DNA from: Fodinicola feengrottensis
GTDB lineage: Bacteria > Actinomycetota > Actinomycetes > Mycobacteriales > HKI-0501
Length of the DNA: 64,000 bases
Assembly: GCF_010993775.1 (NCBI RefSeq)
Contig: NZ_WOTO01000005.1
Coordinates: forward strand, 124,001-188,000
Direction of reading: 5' to 3'
Shown here: positions 10,018-20,595 of the stretch, piece by piece
How positions within the stretch are numbered: position 1 is the stretch's first letter
How the letters are laid out: every line of letters starts with the position of its first letter
The notes under the pieces: generated by a model
What the model was told of the DNA's origin: nothing
The model's database searches: none
Seen by the model: the letters and a program-made list of their open reading frames with translations, nothing else
Translations under genes and position numbers: made by a program

Positions 10018-10914
10018 ATGTCCGGCTTGCCTTTACCAGGGCGCAAAGGGTGGGAAGGTGGTCGGCCGGCGACAAGCGGCAGACCGGCTGCGCTATCGTC
10101 CACATTGGACAGACCCGCCAGCGAGAAAGTAAACCGTTGTCGCTTTTTTGGGGCGCTCAGCCGCCATCCGCTGCCCGTACTCGCGCATTTCGACCATTCA
10201 CTGGTGGTCACCTTCGGGCTACCGCCAGAACAGGTGCGCCCGCTCCTGCCGGCCGGGCTGGACCTGGAAATATACCGGTCGCCGGAGGGGGATCGGTTCG
10301 CCCTGGTCGCGGTCGCCGCCGTCAGCCTGCGTCAACTGCGGCTTCCCTACCTGCCGCGCCTTCTGGGCCTGCGCACAATCATGACCGGTTACCGAATTTT
10401 CGCCCGATACCAAACACCGGGCGGCCGGATCCTGCGTGGCTTGCGGCACCTGCGAAATGATGCGGACAACGCATTGCTGACGCGTACCGGCAATCTGCTC
10501 ACCGACTTCGACCACCAGCGGATCCACGCGTGGACCGAGCAGACTGACGGCCAGGTCCGGTTTGTCGCCCATTCGGCCGACGGCACCGCTGACGTCGACA
10601 TCGTCGCGGACCTCGCTGAACCCGAACCGCACCAGGACGCGGTCTTCGAGACCCCCGACGACGCCCGCCGCTATGCCGGTCCTCGCGGCTATACGTTCTC
10701 GCCCGGCGGTGACGGCGGGATCGTGGTGGTGCGTACGTACCGCAGCGACTGGGAACCTCGCCAGGTTGCCGTCGACGTACGACCGCGCCGCGCCTCGTTT
10801 TTCCAGCACGGACCTTTTGCTGGTACAAAGCCAATTCTGGCCAGCGCGTATTACATGTCAGACCTGAACTACGGCTGGCACCGCGGCCGCCTCCGGCCGG
10901 CCCGCGCAGGCTAG
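10018..10914 (+). CDS. DUF2071-family protein
   Basis: A 298-residue protein with the DUF2071 layout, which has an acetoacetate-decarboxylase-like beta fold: HPLPVLAHFDHSLVVTFGLP, VRPLLPAGLDLEIY, then the dinucleotide-independent beta segments LRHLRNDADNALLTRTGNLL and a C-terminal FFQHGPFAGTKPILASAYYM. No catalytic activity is established for the family. The start is uncertain because about 40 N-terminal residues fall outside the conserved domain; I used the ATG at 10018. The frame is intact. Confidence 0.62.
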   Translation: MSGLPLPGRKGWEGGRPATSGRPAALSSTLDRPASEKVNRCRFFGALSRHPLPVLAHFDHSLVVTFGLPPEQVRPLLPAGLDLEIYRSPEGDRFALVAVAAVSLRQLRLPYLPRLLGLRTIMTGYRIFARYQTPGGRILRGLRHLRNDADNALLTRTGNLLTDFDHQRIHAWTEQTDGQVRFVAHSADGTADVDIVADLAEPEPHQDAVFETPDDARRYAGPRGYTFSPGGDGGIVVVRTYRSDWEPRQVAVDVRPRRASFFQHGPFAGTKPILASAYYMSDLNYGWHRGRLRPARAG

Positions 10915-10964
10915 GCAGCAAAACTGGGTGGCGTACGGTCCGCTAAAGGGCGATAGTCGGTGGT

Positions 10965-11196
10965 ATGTCGGAAAACGGCGAGCAGCGACCCGAACTCACC
11001 CGGACTTTTGGCTGGTGGGACATGTTTGTCGAGCCGGCGGACGATCCGCGCGCCGACGGTGGTTTCGAGAACAACGAGCGCGCCATGCTGGTCGGGTATC
11101 TGGCTGACCGCCGGCTGACGTTGCGTATGAAATGCGCCGGGCTCGACGCCGACGGCATGGCCCGCCGCTCGGCGTCGCGGGGTACGTACGGCACCT
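10965..11196 (+). pseudogene. 5' remnant of a DUF664/DinB-like gene
   Basis: The first 60-65 codons read as a DinB/DUF664-type small-molecule thiol-transferase N-terminus: TFGWWDMFVEPADDPRADGG, FENNERAMLVGYLADRRLTL, MKCAGLDADGMARRS. Close to the conserved VRHL motif (in a shifted frame near 11185-11197) the similarity stops and the sequence becomes the end of a HINT/Rhs-type protein. The rest of the gene is missing, so it appears to have been cut by recombination with a polymorphic-toxin gene. Confidence 0.6.
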
Positions 11197-11607
11197 GGTC
11201 ACGTACAACTTCACGGTTGCCGACACCCACACGTACTATGTACTGGCTGGTACGACGCTGATCCTCGTCCACGACTGTGCATCGCCCAACATTCGGATTT
11301 CTCCGGCCGCGTCTGACTGGGCTACGAAGGGGGCGAATATGCACGTCGGGGGTTCTGAGATCCGAGTCTTTCCCGACGGTGATGGCGGTGTTGGGTTCGA
11401 GGGAATTCGCCTGAGCAATGGAATGGCAAGTGCGCGTGATGTTGAGACGGTCAGGAGTGCCATCATGAATAATCCGGAGCTTCGAGTGGACCTCATCGAC
11501 AAGGCCAGGTCTGCCATGTCGGATATGAATGATCACAACTGGGGTAACTCGCTTAACCGAGCCCAGAGATGAACTTCCTCGTCAAGGCGCTCGGGAAGAT
11601 CGAATGA
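11197..11607 (+). pseudogene. Orphan polymorphic-toxin tip 1 (HINT end plus toxin domain)
   Basis: The frame reads TYNFTVADTHTYYVLAGTTL followed by LVHDC, the characteristic end of the HINT/pretoxin segment of Rhs-type toxins, and then about 90 residues of variable tip (ISPAASDWATKGANMHVGGS, DVETVRSAIMNNPELRVDL, NWGNSLNRAQR). A frame change near 11567 gives the ending EMNFLVKALGKIE with its TGA at 11605-11607, overlapping the next ATG. No signal peptide, repeats or core precede it, so it is a displaced 3' cassette. I do not recognise the toxin activity. Confidence 0.65.
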
Positions 11608-12082
11608 CCGCAATTGACTACCTCGCGGCAGTTGTGGGCACGGGAACTGTCGCAGGCGTTGGCCTTGGAGCGTCTCCGGAGCAGATCCGCGACGCACTCG
11701 GAAGCGAGTGCGTCGCGGATCGGAGGAAGAAGTTCTTGCGTCTTGACTATGGGCTTCTTGAGTTCAACCTATTTGTGGGGTCTTGCGAGAACATCGCCAT
11801 CCAGGCCATCGCCTTGCGGATGGAGTTGATGGACTGATCCCAGCTCCATTGCTGGGATCACTTGACGGAATTGCGGAGCGGATTGTATTTGATGATCTGC
11901 GAGGCAAGGTTGAGGGTTATTTCTCATGCCGCCTGGACGAAGTCCAAGGGCAGGGTGGATATCGTTGCTATCGCATAACTGAATCCCATGTACTGCTCTA
12001 TGTCGTTGATGAGGGATTGTCTGATCTGGGGTCGCTAAGGGCCGGAGATCTTTGGTCAATCATGATCTCTGGGGCCGGTTGA
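11604..12082 (+). CDS. Probable immunity protein 1 (frameshifted)
   Basis: This gene starts in an ATGA overlap with toxin tip 1, the usual toxin-immunity arrangement. The reconstructed protein of about 159 residues is acidic and lacks a signal peptide: MTAIDYLAAVVGTGTVAGVG, IRDALGSECVADRRKKFLRL, LLEFNLFVGSCENI, then after a frame change near 11830 LIPAPLLGSLDGIAERIVFD and GYRCYRITESHVLLYVVDEG. The family was not recognised; the role is inferred from position alone. Confidence 0.55.
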
Positions 12083-12240
12083 CGGCAGTAGTTGACGGCA
12101 ACGTCAGCGGACGGGCGCTGCACAAAACGGTGGGTCGTTGCCGTCGTCGGGTCGGGTGGCGGGCTGGTCGGGCTCGCGGAGGGCGAGGTCGAGGAGGTCG
12201 ATAGCGTCGCGCTGGAGGCGGCAGTAGTGACGGCAACAAC
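12082..12240. repeat. Repeat R, copy 1
   Basis: This segment is an imperfect direct repeat of 13107-13240. The first 40 bases (ACGGCAGTAGTTGACGGCAA onward) are nearly identical between copies and the rest is recognisably related (GTCGTCGGGTCGGG, GGTCGATAGCGTCGCG). On the minus strand it reads as the tail of a small protein (CRLQRDAIDLLDLALREPDQ, ending PPFCAAPVR-stop at 12104). It starts exactly at the stop of immunity gene 1, so it may mark module boundaries in this toxin cassette array. Confidence 0.65.
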
Positions 12241-12326
12241 CACGCACACCAGCGCACAACGGCGCACTCCGACGGATCGCCACATAGCCGCTGGCCAGGG
12301 AAAACGCAGGTAGCGAACGACCGCAA

Positions 12327-12694
12327 GCCACACGTACTATATCCTGGCTGGCACTACGCCAGTGCTTTGTTAATAACAGTTCCACCTGCGGAATTACGAT
12401 GTCCTCGGCAATCGGTGACGACCGCTGCTGACCAAGGCGGCTCAGCAGGCTGGAAAGAGTCAGGCTGTGCAGCGCGACTTGGACAACCTCTTCGGTCAAC
12501 TCTCCATGGAAATATGAAATCCAGGCATCGGATTGAAGGCACTTGCGGGAACGGACGTCACTTACGACCGAGGTACCAATGGTGGACGACTGTTCTTCCG
12601 GAACGTGGTCGGTGGAATACGAATCGTGGGTAAGGCGGACAAGGGAAACGAGCCCAAGGTGATCGGGAGATTGATGAAGCTCTATGACCAGTAG
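12327..12694 (+). pseudogene. Orphan polymorphic-toxin tip 2
   Basis: A second HINT end, SHTYYILAGTTPVL, is followed in shifting frames by a compact basic tip: LLTKAAQQAGKSQAVQRDLD, NLFGQLSM, NPGIGLKALAGTDVTYDRGT, NGGRLFFRNVVGGIRIVGKA, then KVIGRLMKLYDQ-stop at 12692-12694. The order of short beta strands with conserved basic residues recalls RelE/ParE-like RNase tips of polymorphic toxins, but this is a weak impression. At least three frame changes make it non-functional as written. Confidence 0.55.
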
Positions 12695-13020
12695 TCCATT
12701 TCATGTAGTGGAGACTCCGCAGTTCAAGGCCCTATTTATGCTCGGGACGGACGGACGAGCGCGTGGACACCGTGGAGAATGTTGACGCCGAAGTCACGCT
12801 CCCTGACGGATGAAGGTGGAGTGCGACGCTCATGACGCTCTTGGAGATTGAGCGAATCATGATGCATTGGGCTGAGAGCGGGGAAAATCGAAGCGGAGCT
12901 TACTTTCAGTGCTCGGATTTGGTGATCGTTCGCACGGGAGGTATTCCCGGGATGGTCCGAGCGCTGGAGGCCGTTATTGAAAACGGAGGGTTACAAGGTA
13001 TCTTGGGAGATCTGAACTAA
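12684..13020 (+). pseudogene. Decayed immunity gene 2
   Basis: The gene begins (MTSSPFHVVETPQFKALFML) inside the last codons of toxin tip 2, typical for an immunity partner. A tandem GGAC repeat near 12738-12750 shifts the frame. The continuation VDTVENVDAEVTLPDG meets an in-frame TGA near 12807, and the rest reads WSATLMTLLEIERIMMHWAE and SGAYFQCSDLVIVRTGGIPG to the stop at 13020. Two independent lesions suggest real decay. The protein would be about 110 residues, soluble, of unrecognised family. Confidence 0.55.
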
Positions 13021-13064
13021 AGGATCTTCCGAGGCTCGGTGAACCGCCCAATTACGACCATAGA

Positions 13065-13093
13065 GACCCCATCGGATTCGCTTCCGGTGGGGC
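13065..13093 (+). terminator. Possible hairpin terminator after immunity gene 2
   Basis: AGACCCCATCGG and CCGGTGGGGCT can pair across a short loop, with one mismatch and a bulge. The hairpin follows the immunity-2 stop by 45 bases. There is no T tract, so the call is tentative. Confidence 0.35.
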
Positions 13094-13106
13094 TCTGGAG
13101 GGTCTA

Positions 13107-13240
13107 ACGGCAGTAGTCGACGGCAACGTCAGCGGACGGGTGCTGCAGAAAAGGGGTGGTTCGTCGCCGTCGTCGGGTCGGGCGACGGTTGCGGGGGGCG
13201 TTGCCTCGGAGGTCGATGGCGTCGCGTTGGAGTCGGACGT
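13107..13240. repeat. Repeat R, copy 2
   Basis: Second copy of the repeat at 12082-12240, again directly after a toxin/immunity unit. The best conserved part is ACGGCAGTAGTCGACGGCAA and the 20 bases after it. Reading on the minus strand again gives a short tail ending in AAPVR-stop at about 13129. Confidence 0.65.
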
Positions 13241-13364
13241 GGGCGCACACCGTCGCGGTCACGCCGATGTGCGCATGGCTCGGCGCCTCTTCTTGACGAC
13301 GAGCGCGACGCCTGTTCCAGGAGGAGGGTGGGCTCCCGTGAGATCATCCCGGGGAAAGTCTTGG

Positions 13365-13479
13365 AAATAGTGCGCTACAGGCGAAATTTTCCGAAAGCGG
13401 AGGTGCGGGGCAGTGGGGAAAATATTCTACGTCCACCTACCAGAGTTCGTATGGCCCATTCCAGGTGCACTACTACCAA
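13365..13479 (+). pseudogene. Toxin tip 3, 5' part
   Basis: One frame reads KFSESGGAGQWGKYSTSTYQ then SSYGPFQVHYYQ, resembling tip domains found at the end of Rhs-type proteins (pattern YSTxxYQSxxGPFxVHYY). The similarity stops at the CAA codon ending at 13479. The matching continuation (NSTSGDVMYDFNYKVVMTWR) appears 2 kb downstream at 15523-15585, directly before an immunity-like gene. The two pieces look like one tip interrupted by an insertion. Confidence 0.55.
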
Positions 13480-13609
13480 GCCGGTAGTGAGTTAAGGGAC
13501 ATTTGAGACGTGGCGCAGGGTGGATGGCGGAAGAGCATTTTGATGGTGTGGGAGGTTGCTTGACCTGGCTTGTCCAGCACCGGGGTCTGGTCTGGCCTGT
13601 CGGGCGCAG

Positions 13610-13686
13610 GTGGTGCCGCTGTGACAGTCCGATCGAATTGGCGCATCGTTGTCGAAGTGCATCACAGAACCCGCTTCTTCGCGGCC
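13610..13686. repeat. Flanking related sequence, left copy
   Basis: GTGGTGCCGCTGTGACAGTC ... CTTCTTCGCGGCC is related to 15270-15350 (GTGGTGCCACTGTGAAAATC ... TCTCTTCGCGGCC), with matching ends and similar length. The two flank the HNH endonuclease gene in direct orientation. Confidence 0.4.
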
Positions 13687-13835
13687 TTGACGATCGCCGG
13701 ATGCTCCAACCAAGTCCATTCCGTCACACCATCGGAAAGCTCACCACGACATCCCCGTCTTGGTAGTAGACGTGCTTGACCCAGCGACTCTCGCTGGCCG
13801 TGGTGAACCCGGGATCACCGGTGCCCTTCCTACCG

Positions 13836-15100
13836 TTAGAACGGTGGTGGTGGGTATTGGTCGTTGGGTGTGACGTCGTAGGTGCGTCCGGTGGGGCTGG
13901 TCCAGAGGAATCGTCCTGGTGTTGGTTGGGTGACGGTCCAGCCGTGTTCTTTGATGTCGTTGTGGAATTTGCAGGCTGGTCCGGTGCTGTCGTACGCCGT
14001 TTTGCCTTCCGGGTCGCGGAAGGGGATGGTGTGGTCGAATTCGCAGGTCGCCGCGGGTCGGTTGCAGGCGGGGCCGCAGCATCGTTGGTCGCGTGCGTTG
14101 ACCAGGTCCCGTAGCGCCTTGGTGGGGCGGTAGCGCGTGCGGCCGTGGTCGATCACCACTCCGCTGACGGGGTCGGTGAGGATTCGGTACCACTCACTGG
14201 TTTCATCTCCAGCCAGTTCGCGGGCGCGTTGCGCGGTCATCGGCCCGTAACCACTCAGGATGGCAGGGTTGTCGTCCAGGCCCATCAGGGTGGTGGCGTC
14301 GACGCGGAGTTCGATTTTGGTGCGTACGTTGCTCGGCACACCCAGGCACGATCGGTCAACGCATCCGCTCGCAAAGCGTCCATCGTCCGAGTCTCGTCTT
14401 TGGTTTTGAGGCTGCGGGCGATGGTGTCGATGCGACGGTAGATCGCTTCGGCTGATTCGGCGGGCAGGAACGCGCCCAGCAGAGCCATGCCGTCTTCGCA
14501 GGGTTTTTGTTTTTCTACTCGCCTCTCAGAGACCAGTTTCTTGCGGCGGGCTTCGGCGGCTGCCGGGTCGATTTTGATGACCTCCCGGCGGGCCCGGTCC
14601 CGGATCGATCGAGGCGTTTTCGAGTCGGCGCCGGGTAGGACCTTTTCTTCGACTTTCTGTGCGTCTTCGGGGCAGAGGTGGCTGACCTGGTCCGCGAACG
14701 TGAATGCCTTGCGCAAGTCGAGGTGACCGTGGGACATCCCGGCCATGGTGCCGGGGAGTTCGTGGACTAGTTGGTACGCCAAGTTCAGTCGTTTCTGGGC
14801 CGCGGACAGGCTCCAGGTTAGTGATGCGGCGATTTCACCGGCCGCGTATTTGGAGAATGGTGCGCCTACGGCGGGGCGGGCGTTGGTGAAGCGGTCCATG
14901 AACCGCATCTGCATCGCCTGGGTGTAGGAGATCACCTTATCCAAGGTTTCGATCGCGGCCAGTGCGGTGTCAGCGTCGGCTCGGCCGTACCGGTCGAGTT
15001 CTTCCAGCATTTGCAGGGGGGGGACCCAGCTGGGTGGCATGGTGCGCCACGGCTGCTTGTTGGGGTCGGTGAATTCTGGTCGACTTCGTTTTCTGCTCAT
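13836..15100 (-). CDS. HNH endonuclease with DUF222 domain (frameshifted)
   Basis: The protein of about 420 residues has an N-terminal DUF222 region (MLEELDRYGRADADTALAAI, YAAGEIAASLTWSLSAAQKR, GMSHGHLDLRKAFTFADQVS) and a C-terminal HNH nuclease (RYRPTKALRDLVNARDQRCC, GPACNRPAATCEFDHTIPF, GPACKFHNDIKEHGW). The catalytic DH and the downstream HN are present, along with the zinc-site cysteines. Such genes are multicopy in actinobacteria and may be selfish or involved in DNA exchange; the true role is unknown. The frame changes near 14335-14345. It lies inside an interrupted toxin tip. Confidence 0.85.
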
Positions 15101-15269
15101 GACCCAATTTTACCGGCTGCCACCGACAGTCGGGCTGCCAGTTTTCGTTTCTGTGGATAAGAAAGGGACCACTTAACCCCCTGTGGAGAACTCGTATTTC
15201 AAAGCGCTCTGGCCCGATACTCAACTGCTTGTTTCCTACGAAGCGGTAGTGACGCCCATTCGTCCCGAC

Positions 15270-15350
15270 GTGGTGCCACTGTGAAAATCGGACCTGATCC
15301 AGGGCCTCGTCGGGCGAAGTACACCACCGCACCGGTCTCTTCGCGGCCGC
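15270..15350. repeat. Flanking related sequence, right copy
   Basis: Right-hand partner of 13610-13686, in the same orientation and beginning GTGGTGCC and ending TTCGCGGCC. Confidence 0.4.
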
Positions 15351-15522
15351 GACAGAGGAGGAATATTCGTCGCTCTTCCAGCTCCGCCCGCCACAAACGG
15401 TCGCCCCGGCGACGGGCCCATGTTTGCGCAGCAACCATCCGACTAACACTTGACCAGCCGTATCGCCAGCCCATCGGCCACGTCCGGGGAAAGTCCACTA
15501 CAACACCCCGCCTTAGCAATAC

Positions 15523-15585
15523 AATTCGACCTCGGGGGATGTGATGTATGATTTCAACTACAAAGTGGTCATGACCTGGAGGTAA
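15523..15585 (+). pseudogene. Toxin tip 3, 3' part
   Basis: NSTSGDVMYDFNYKVVMTWR-stop completes the tip begun at 13365. Its last codons include GGAGGTAA, which also serves as the ribosome-binding site of the immunity-like gene seven bases further on. This coupling supports reading the fragment as the end of a toxin gene. Confidence 0.5.
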
Positions 15586-15592
15586 GCGACTG

Positions 15593-16176
15593 ATGAGGGT
15601 CACGTTCAAGGGAAGTGAGGTTGCTGACCAGCGCATCTTTCAGGGGTCAGGGTCTCTGCAGGTCGGGATGGATTACCTCGTCCTTGAGATCTTCGCTCAG
15701 GCGGACGGTGCCAACAAGTTCGCATTGTGTTCTCGGATGTTGAGCTTCCATCGCTCTTCGACTCAAGGTTGTTCGAGATTTCTTCGGATCGAATTCCACC
15801 GGCTTGGCGCGTCACCCGAAATCAGAGTGGATCCTTGACGTTTGGGCCCGAGGAATGGACCCGGCAAGGTTTTTGGGAGGCATTCATGGATCATGAAGAT
15901 TGGGCAGTCCAGCTCTATAGAGCCGGGCATGTCAGGTCCCTTGGTGATGGAACCTCAAGACGAGTGAGGTCCGGTGTGGTTGAGGAAGAGCAGATTTTGC
16001 TGGCTCTATCTGTTGATGATGCGCGAAACCTTATGGATGCGATCCATTTGCTGGGGGAACATGTAGCGGCTGGTGCTCCGATCCCCGAACTCGATGAAGA
16101 TTTTGATCGAAGTGTCGGAGGCATCTACCAGCATCTCATCTCTGAGCTTCAGAAGCTTGGGCGCCTTCGAAGATGA
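15593..16176 (+). CDS. Immunity-like protein 3 (frameshifted)
   Basis: After a one-base correction near 15722 the gene encodes about 194 residues: MRVTFKGSEVADQRIFQGSG, VGMDYLVLEIFAQADG, VFSDVELPSLFDSRLFEISS, LTFGPEEWTRQGFWEAFMDH. This part resembles immunity proteins that contain a PxxWxxxGFWExFxD pattern. The C-terminal 80 residues (LLALSVDDARNLMDAIHLLG, PELDEDFDRSVGGIYQHLIS) look like a separate helical domain, perhaps a second immunity protein fused by recombination. The ribosome-binding site overlaps the preceding toxin stop. G+C content is visibly lower than in the neighbouring housekeeping genes, suggesting transfer. Confidence 0.58.
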
Positions 16177-16311
16177 TGAAGCCCTTGTCGCGCGATAGGT
16201 GGTCCCCGAAGAACCCGCCCAAGGTGATCGCCCAGGTTAGATCAATTCCTCGCGGATGCGACATGGATAGGTCGTGCGTGACGGTTTTGTAGATACGTGG
16301 TCGGGAGAGTC

Positions 16312-17244
16312 CTATCGTCCGCTGAGAGAATTTCGGACACATTCGGGAGAGTGCCATTCCTGGAGGTAGGTGATGAAGGCCGCAGCGGCGGGGGACGGGG
16401 CGTCTTGGGCTAGTACGGTGGCGAAAACCTGGCGGGGTGCGATTTCGTCGAGGACGGGGACGATGGCGATGTCGGCACGCATGGCGGCGACTGCGAGGCC
16501 TGGGAGCAGGCTGATGCCGAGGCCGGCGGCGACAAAACCAGGCTTGGCGATCCAACTGTGTACGTCGATGAACTTGGATGGCTGGAAACCGGCGCGGGCG
16601 CAGGCCGCGAGCAGCAGTGGTTGTGGGCTGGCTTGGATCCAGGTTTCCTCGGCCAGATCGCGAAGGTGCACCGCCGCCGCGTTGGCGAAGGGATGCGTAC
16701 GAGGCAAGGCGACCAACAATGGGTCGTCGAGCAGGTGGATGAGCCGGACGGAGTCGGCGTCGAGGGCACCGCTGGGGTAGTCGCTGACGACCGCGACATC
16801 CAGAGTCCCGCCGCGCAGCGCATCGAGCAGTTCGGGGCTCACCGCCTCGTGGATGTTGGTTTCCACCAAAGGAAAGTCGTTGATGAATCGGCGGAGGGTG
16901 GCGGGCACGAGGGCGGCGTTGGCACTGTGGAACGAGCCGATCCGGAGCCGGCCGGCGGTGCCGCGGCTGACCGCGGACATCTCCGCGGCCGCGGCCTCCA
17001 ACCGGCCGAGGATGTCCACGGCGTGCCGATGCAGCGCCTCGCCGACCGGGGTCAGTCGTACGCCACGGGCCTGTCGGGCGAAAAGTGGGCCGCCGCCGAC
17101 CGTACGCTCCAGGGCCGCGATCCGCCGGGAGACCCCCGGCTGGGTGTAACCGAGCGGCTCGGCCGCCGCGGTGAAGGAGCCGAGCCGGGCCACCTCGCAG
17201 AAGACCCGAAGGTCAGCCCAGGCGAAGTCATGCGCAGACGTCAT
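16312..17244 (-). CDS. LysR-family transcriptional regulator
   Basis: The 310-residue protein has the LysR N-terminal winged helix (LRVFCEVARLGSFTAAAEPL, GYTQPGVSRRIAALERTVGG, GPLFARQARGVRLTPVGEAL) and a C-terminal periplasmic-binding-protein-like effector domain (LRIGSFHSANAALVPATLRR, GTLDVAVVSDYP, GFVAAGLGISLLPGLAVAAM). It is intact. It diverges from the LLM-type oxidoreductase gene across an 80-base gap, the normal position of a LysR regulator and its target. The 135 bases downstream (16177-16311) hold no recognisable gene. Confidence 0.9.
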   Translation of the reverse strand: MTSAHDFAWADLRVFCEVARLGSFTAAAEPLGYTQPGVSRRIAALERTVGGGPLFARQARGVRLTPVGEALHRHAVDILGRLEAAAAEMSAVSRGTAGRLRIGSFHSANAALVPATLRRFINDFPLVETNIHEAVSPELLDALRGGTLDVAVVSDYPSGALDADSVRLIHLLDDPLLVALPRTHPFANAAAVHLRDLAEETWIQASPQPLLLAACARAGFQPSKFIDVHSWIAKPGFVAAGLGISLLPGLAVAAMRADIAIVPVLDEIAPRQVFATVLAQDAPSPAAAAFITYLQEWHSPECVRNSLSGR

Positions 17245-17325
17245 GTCTCACATTCAAATCCGTCGCTGGTGTTATGGGAAGACCCTGCCTAACGTCGAAT
17301 AAGAAACAGAGCTGAAGGAGCACGG

Positions 17326-18188
17326 GTGTATTTAGGGCTTTTCATGATCAAACGGGTACGTCTGCGCCACTGACCCGTCGGTGGCGGTCGCGGCGGCCAC
17401 TGCCGCCGAGGCGGCCGGGTGGGAGAGTGTGTGGACCGGCGAGCATTACGTCCTTCCGGAGCCGGGAGTCGGGCGTGGGCCCGAAGCGGACACCCCGATG
17501 TTGGATCCGTTTATCGCACTGGCGAATGTCGCTGCGCACACCCGGAAACTGCGGCTGGGCAGCGGTCTCACCGTCGTCCCGCTGCATCATCCGCTGATGC
17601 TGGCGAAACAGATTGTGTCGCTGGACCGGATCAGCGGTGGCCGCTTCATGTTCGGCGCTGGAGTCGGCTATTTGCAGCCGGAATTCGACGCGCTGGGCGC
17701 CTCGATGGCGGACCGCGGGGATCGTACGGCGGACTATCTCGACGCGATGCGGGCGATCTGGGCCGGAGACCGGAGTTTCTCCAGCAAACATGTGAGTTAT
17801 GAGGGCGTACGAGCCGAGCCCGGACCGCTGCGCGCTGGCGGCCCGCCGCTGCATTTCGGTGGGCATGTTCAGCGTGTTTTCGACCGTACGGTCCGGCAGG
17901 CCGACGGCTGGTACGGCTGGGAGCTCAGTCCGGAGCGCACCCAGACAGCCCTGGACGGACTCCGCAAAGCCGCGGCGGACAACGAAAGGCCGGCGGGGAT
18001 GGGCGAGATCGAGATCTCGGTGACTCCCCCCACTCAGGTGCCCCTCGATGACAAGCTCATCGACGCGTACGCGGAACTCGGAGTCGACCGGCTTATCGTT
18101 GTCCCGCCAAGAAAAGCCCACGACAACGCCGATGAGCTGGGGCGATTCGTGGAACGGATGGGGGACCGGATCGCCAGCCACCCCGCTC

Positions 18189-18202
<14 letters not shown>
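17326..18202 (+). CDS. LLM-class flavin/F420-dependent oxidoreductase (frameshifted start)
   Basis: About 291 residues of the luciferase-like (TIM-barrel) fold: AATAAEAAGWESVWTGEHYV, LGSGLTVVPLHHPLMLAKQI, LDRISGGRFMFGAGVGYLQP, FDALGASMADRGDRTADYLD and LDGLRKAAADNERPAGM. A GAAGGAG site precedes the GTG at 17326, which starts VYLGLFMI; one base must be removed near 17345-17360 to join it to the rest. Members use F420 or FMN for hydride transfer; the substrate is unknown. The neighbouring divergent LysR is the likely regulator. Its 3' end overlaps the convergent TetR gene by 14 bases. Confidence 0.82.
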
Positions 18203-20591
<2,389 letters not shown>

Positions 20592-20595
20592 TGGT

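Larger units (their letters stand above)
13480..15522. mobile_element. Putative 2-kb insertion carrying an HNH endonuclease gene
   Basis: This segment separates two pieces that join in frame into a toxin tip (HYYQ | NSTSGDVMYDFNYKVV). Its only convincing gene is the DUF222 HNH endonuclease on the minus strand. A related sequence of about 80 bases occurs near each end in the same orientation (13610-13686 and 15270-15350). No transposase, clear terminal inverted repeat or target-site duplication was found. The boundaries come from the assumed uninterrupted reading frame and could be off by several bases. Confidence 0.45.

Noticed and set aside
12082..13240. Repeat R as an insertion sequence
   Set aside because: Only about 130-160 bases, no transposase, no terminal inverted repeats; it behaves as a duplicated gene tail.
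15199..15636. Minus-strand frame of 145 codons with an Arg-rich product
   Set aside because: It crosses the proposed insertion boundary and the start of the immunity-like gene, and has no recognisable domain; only its last 70 codons might be a relic.
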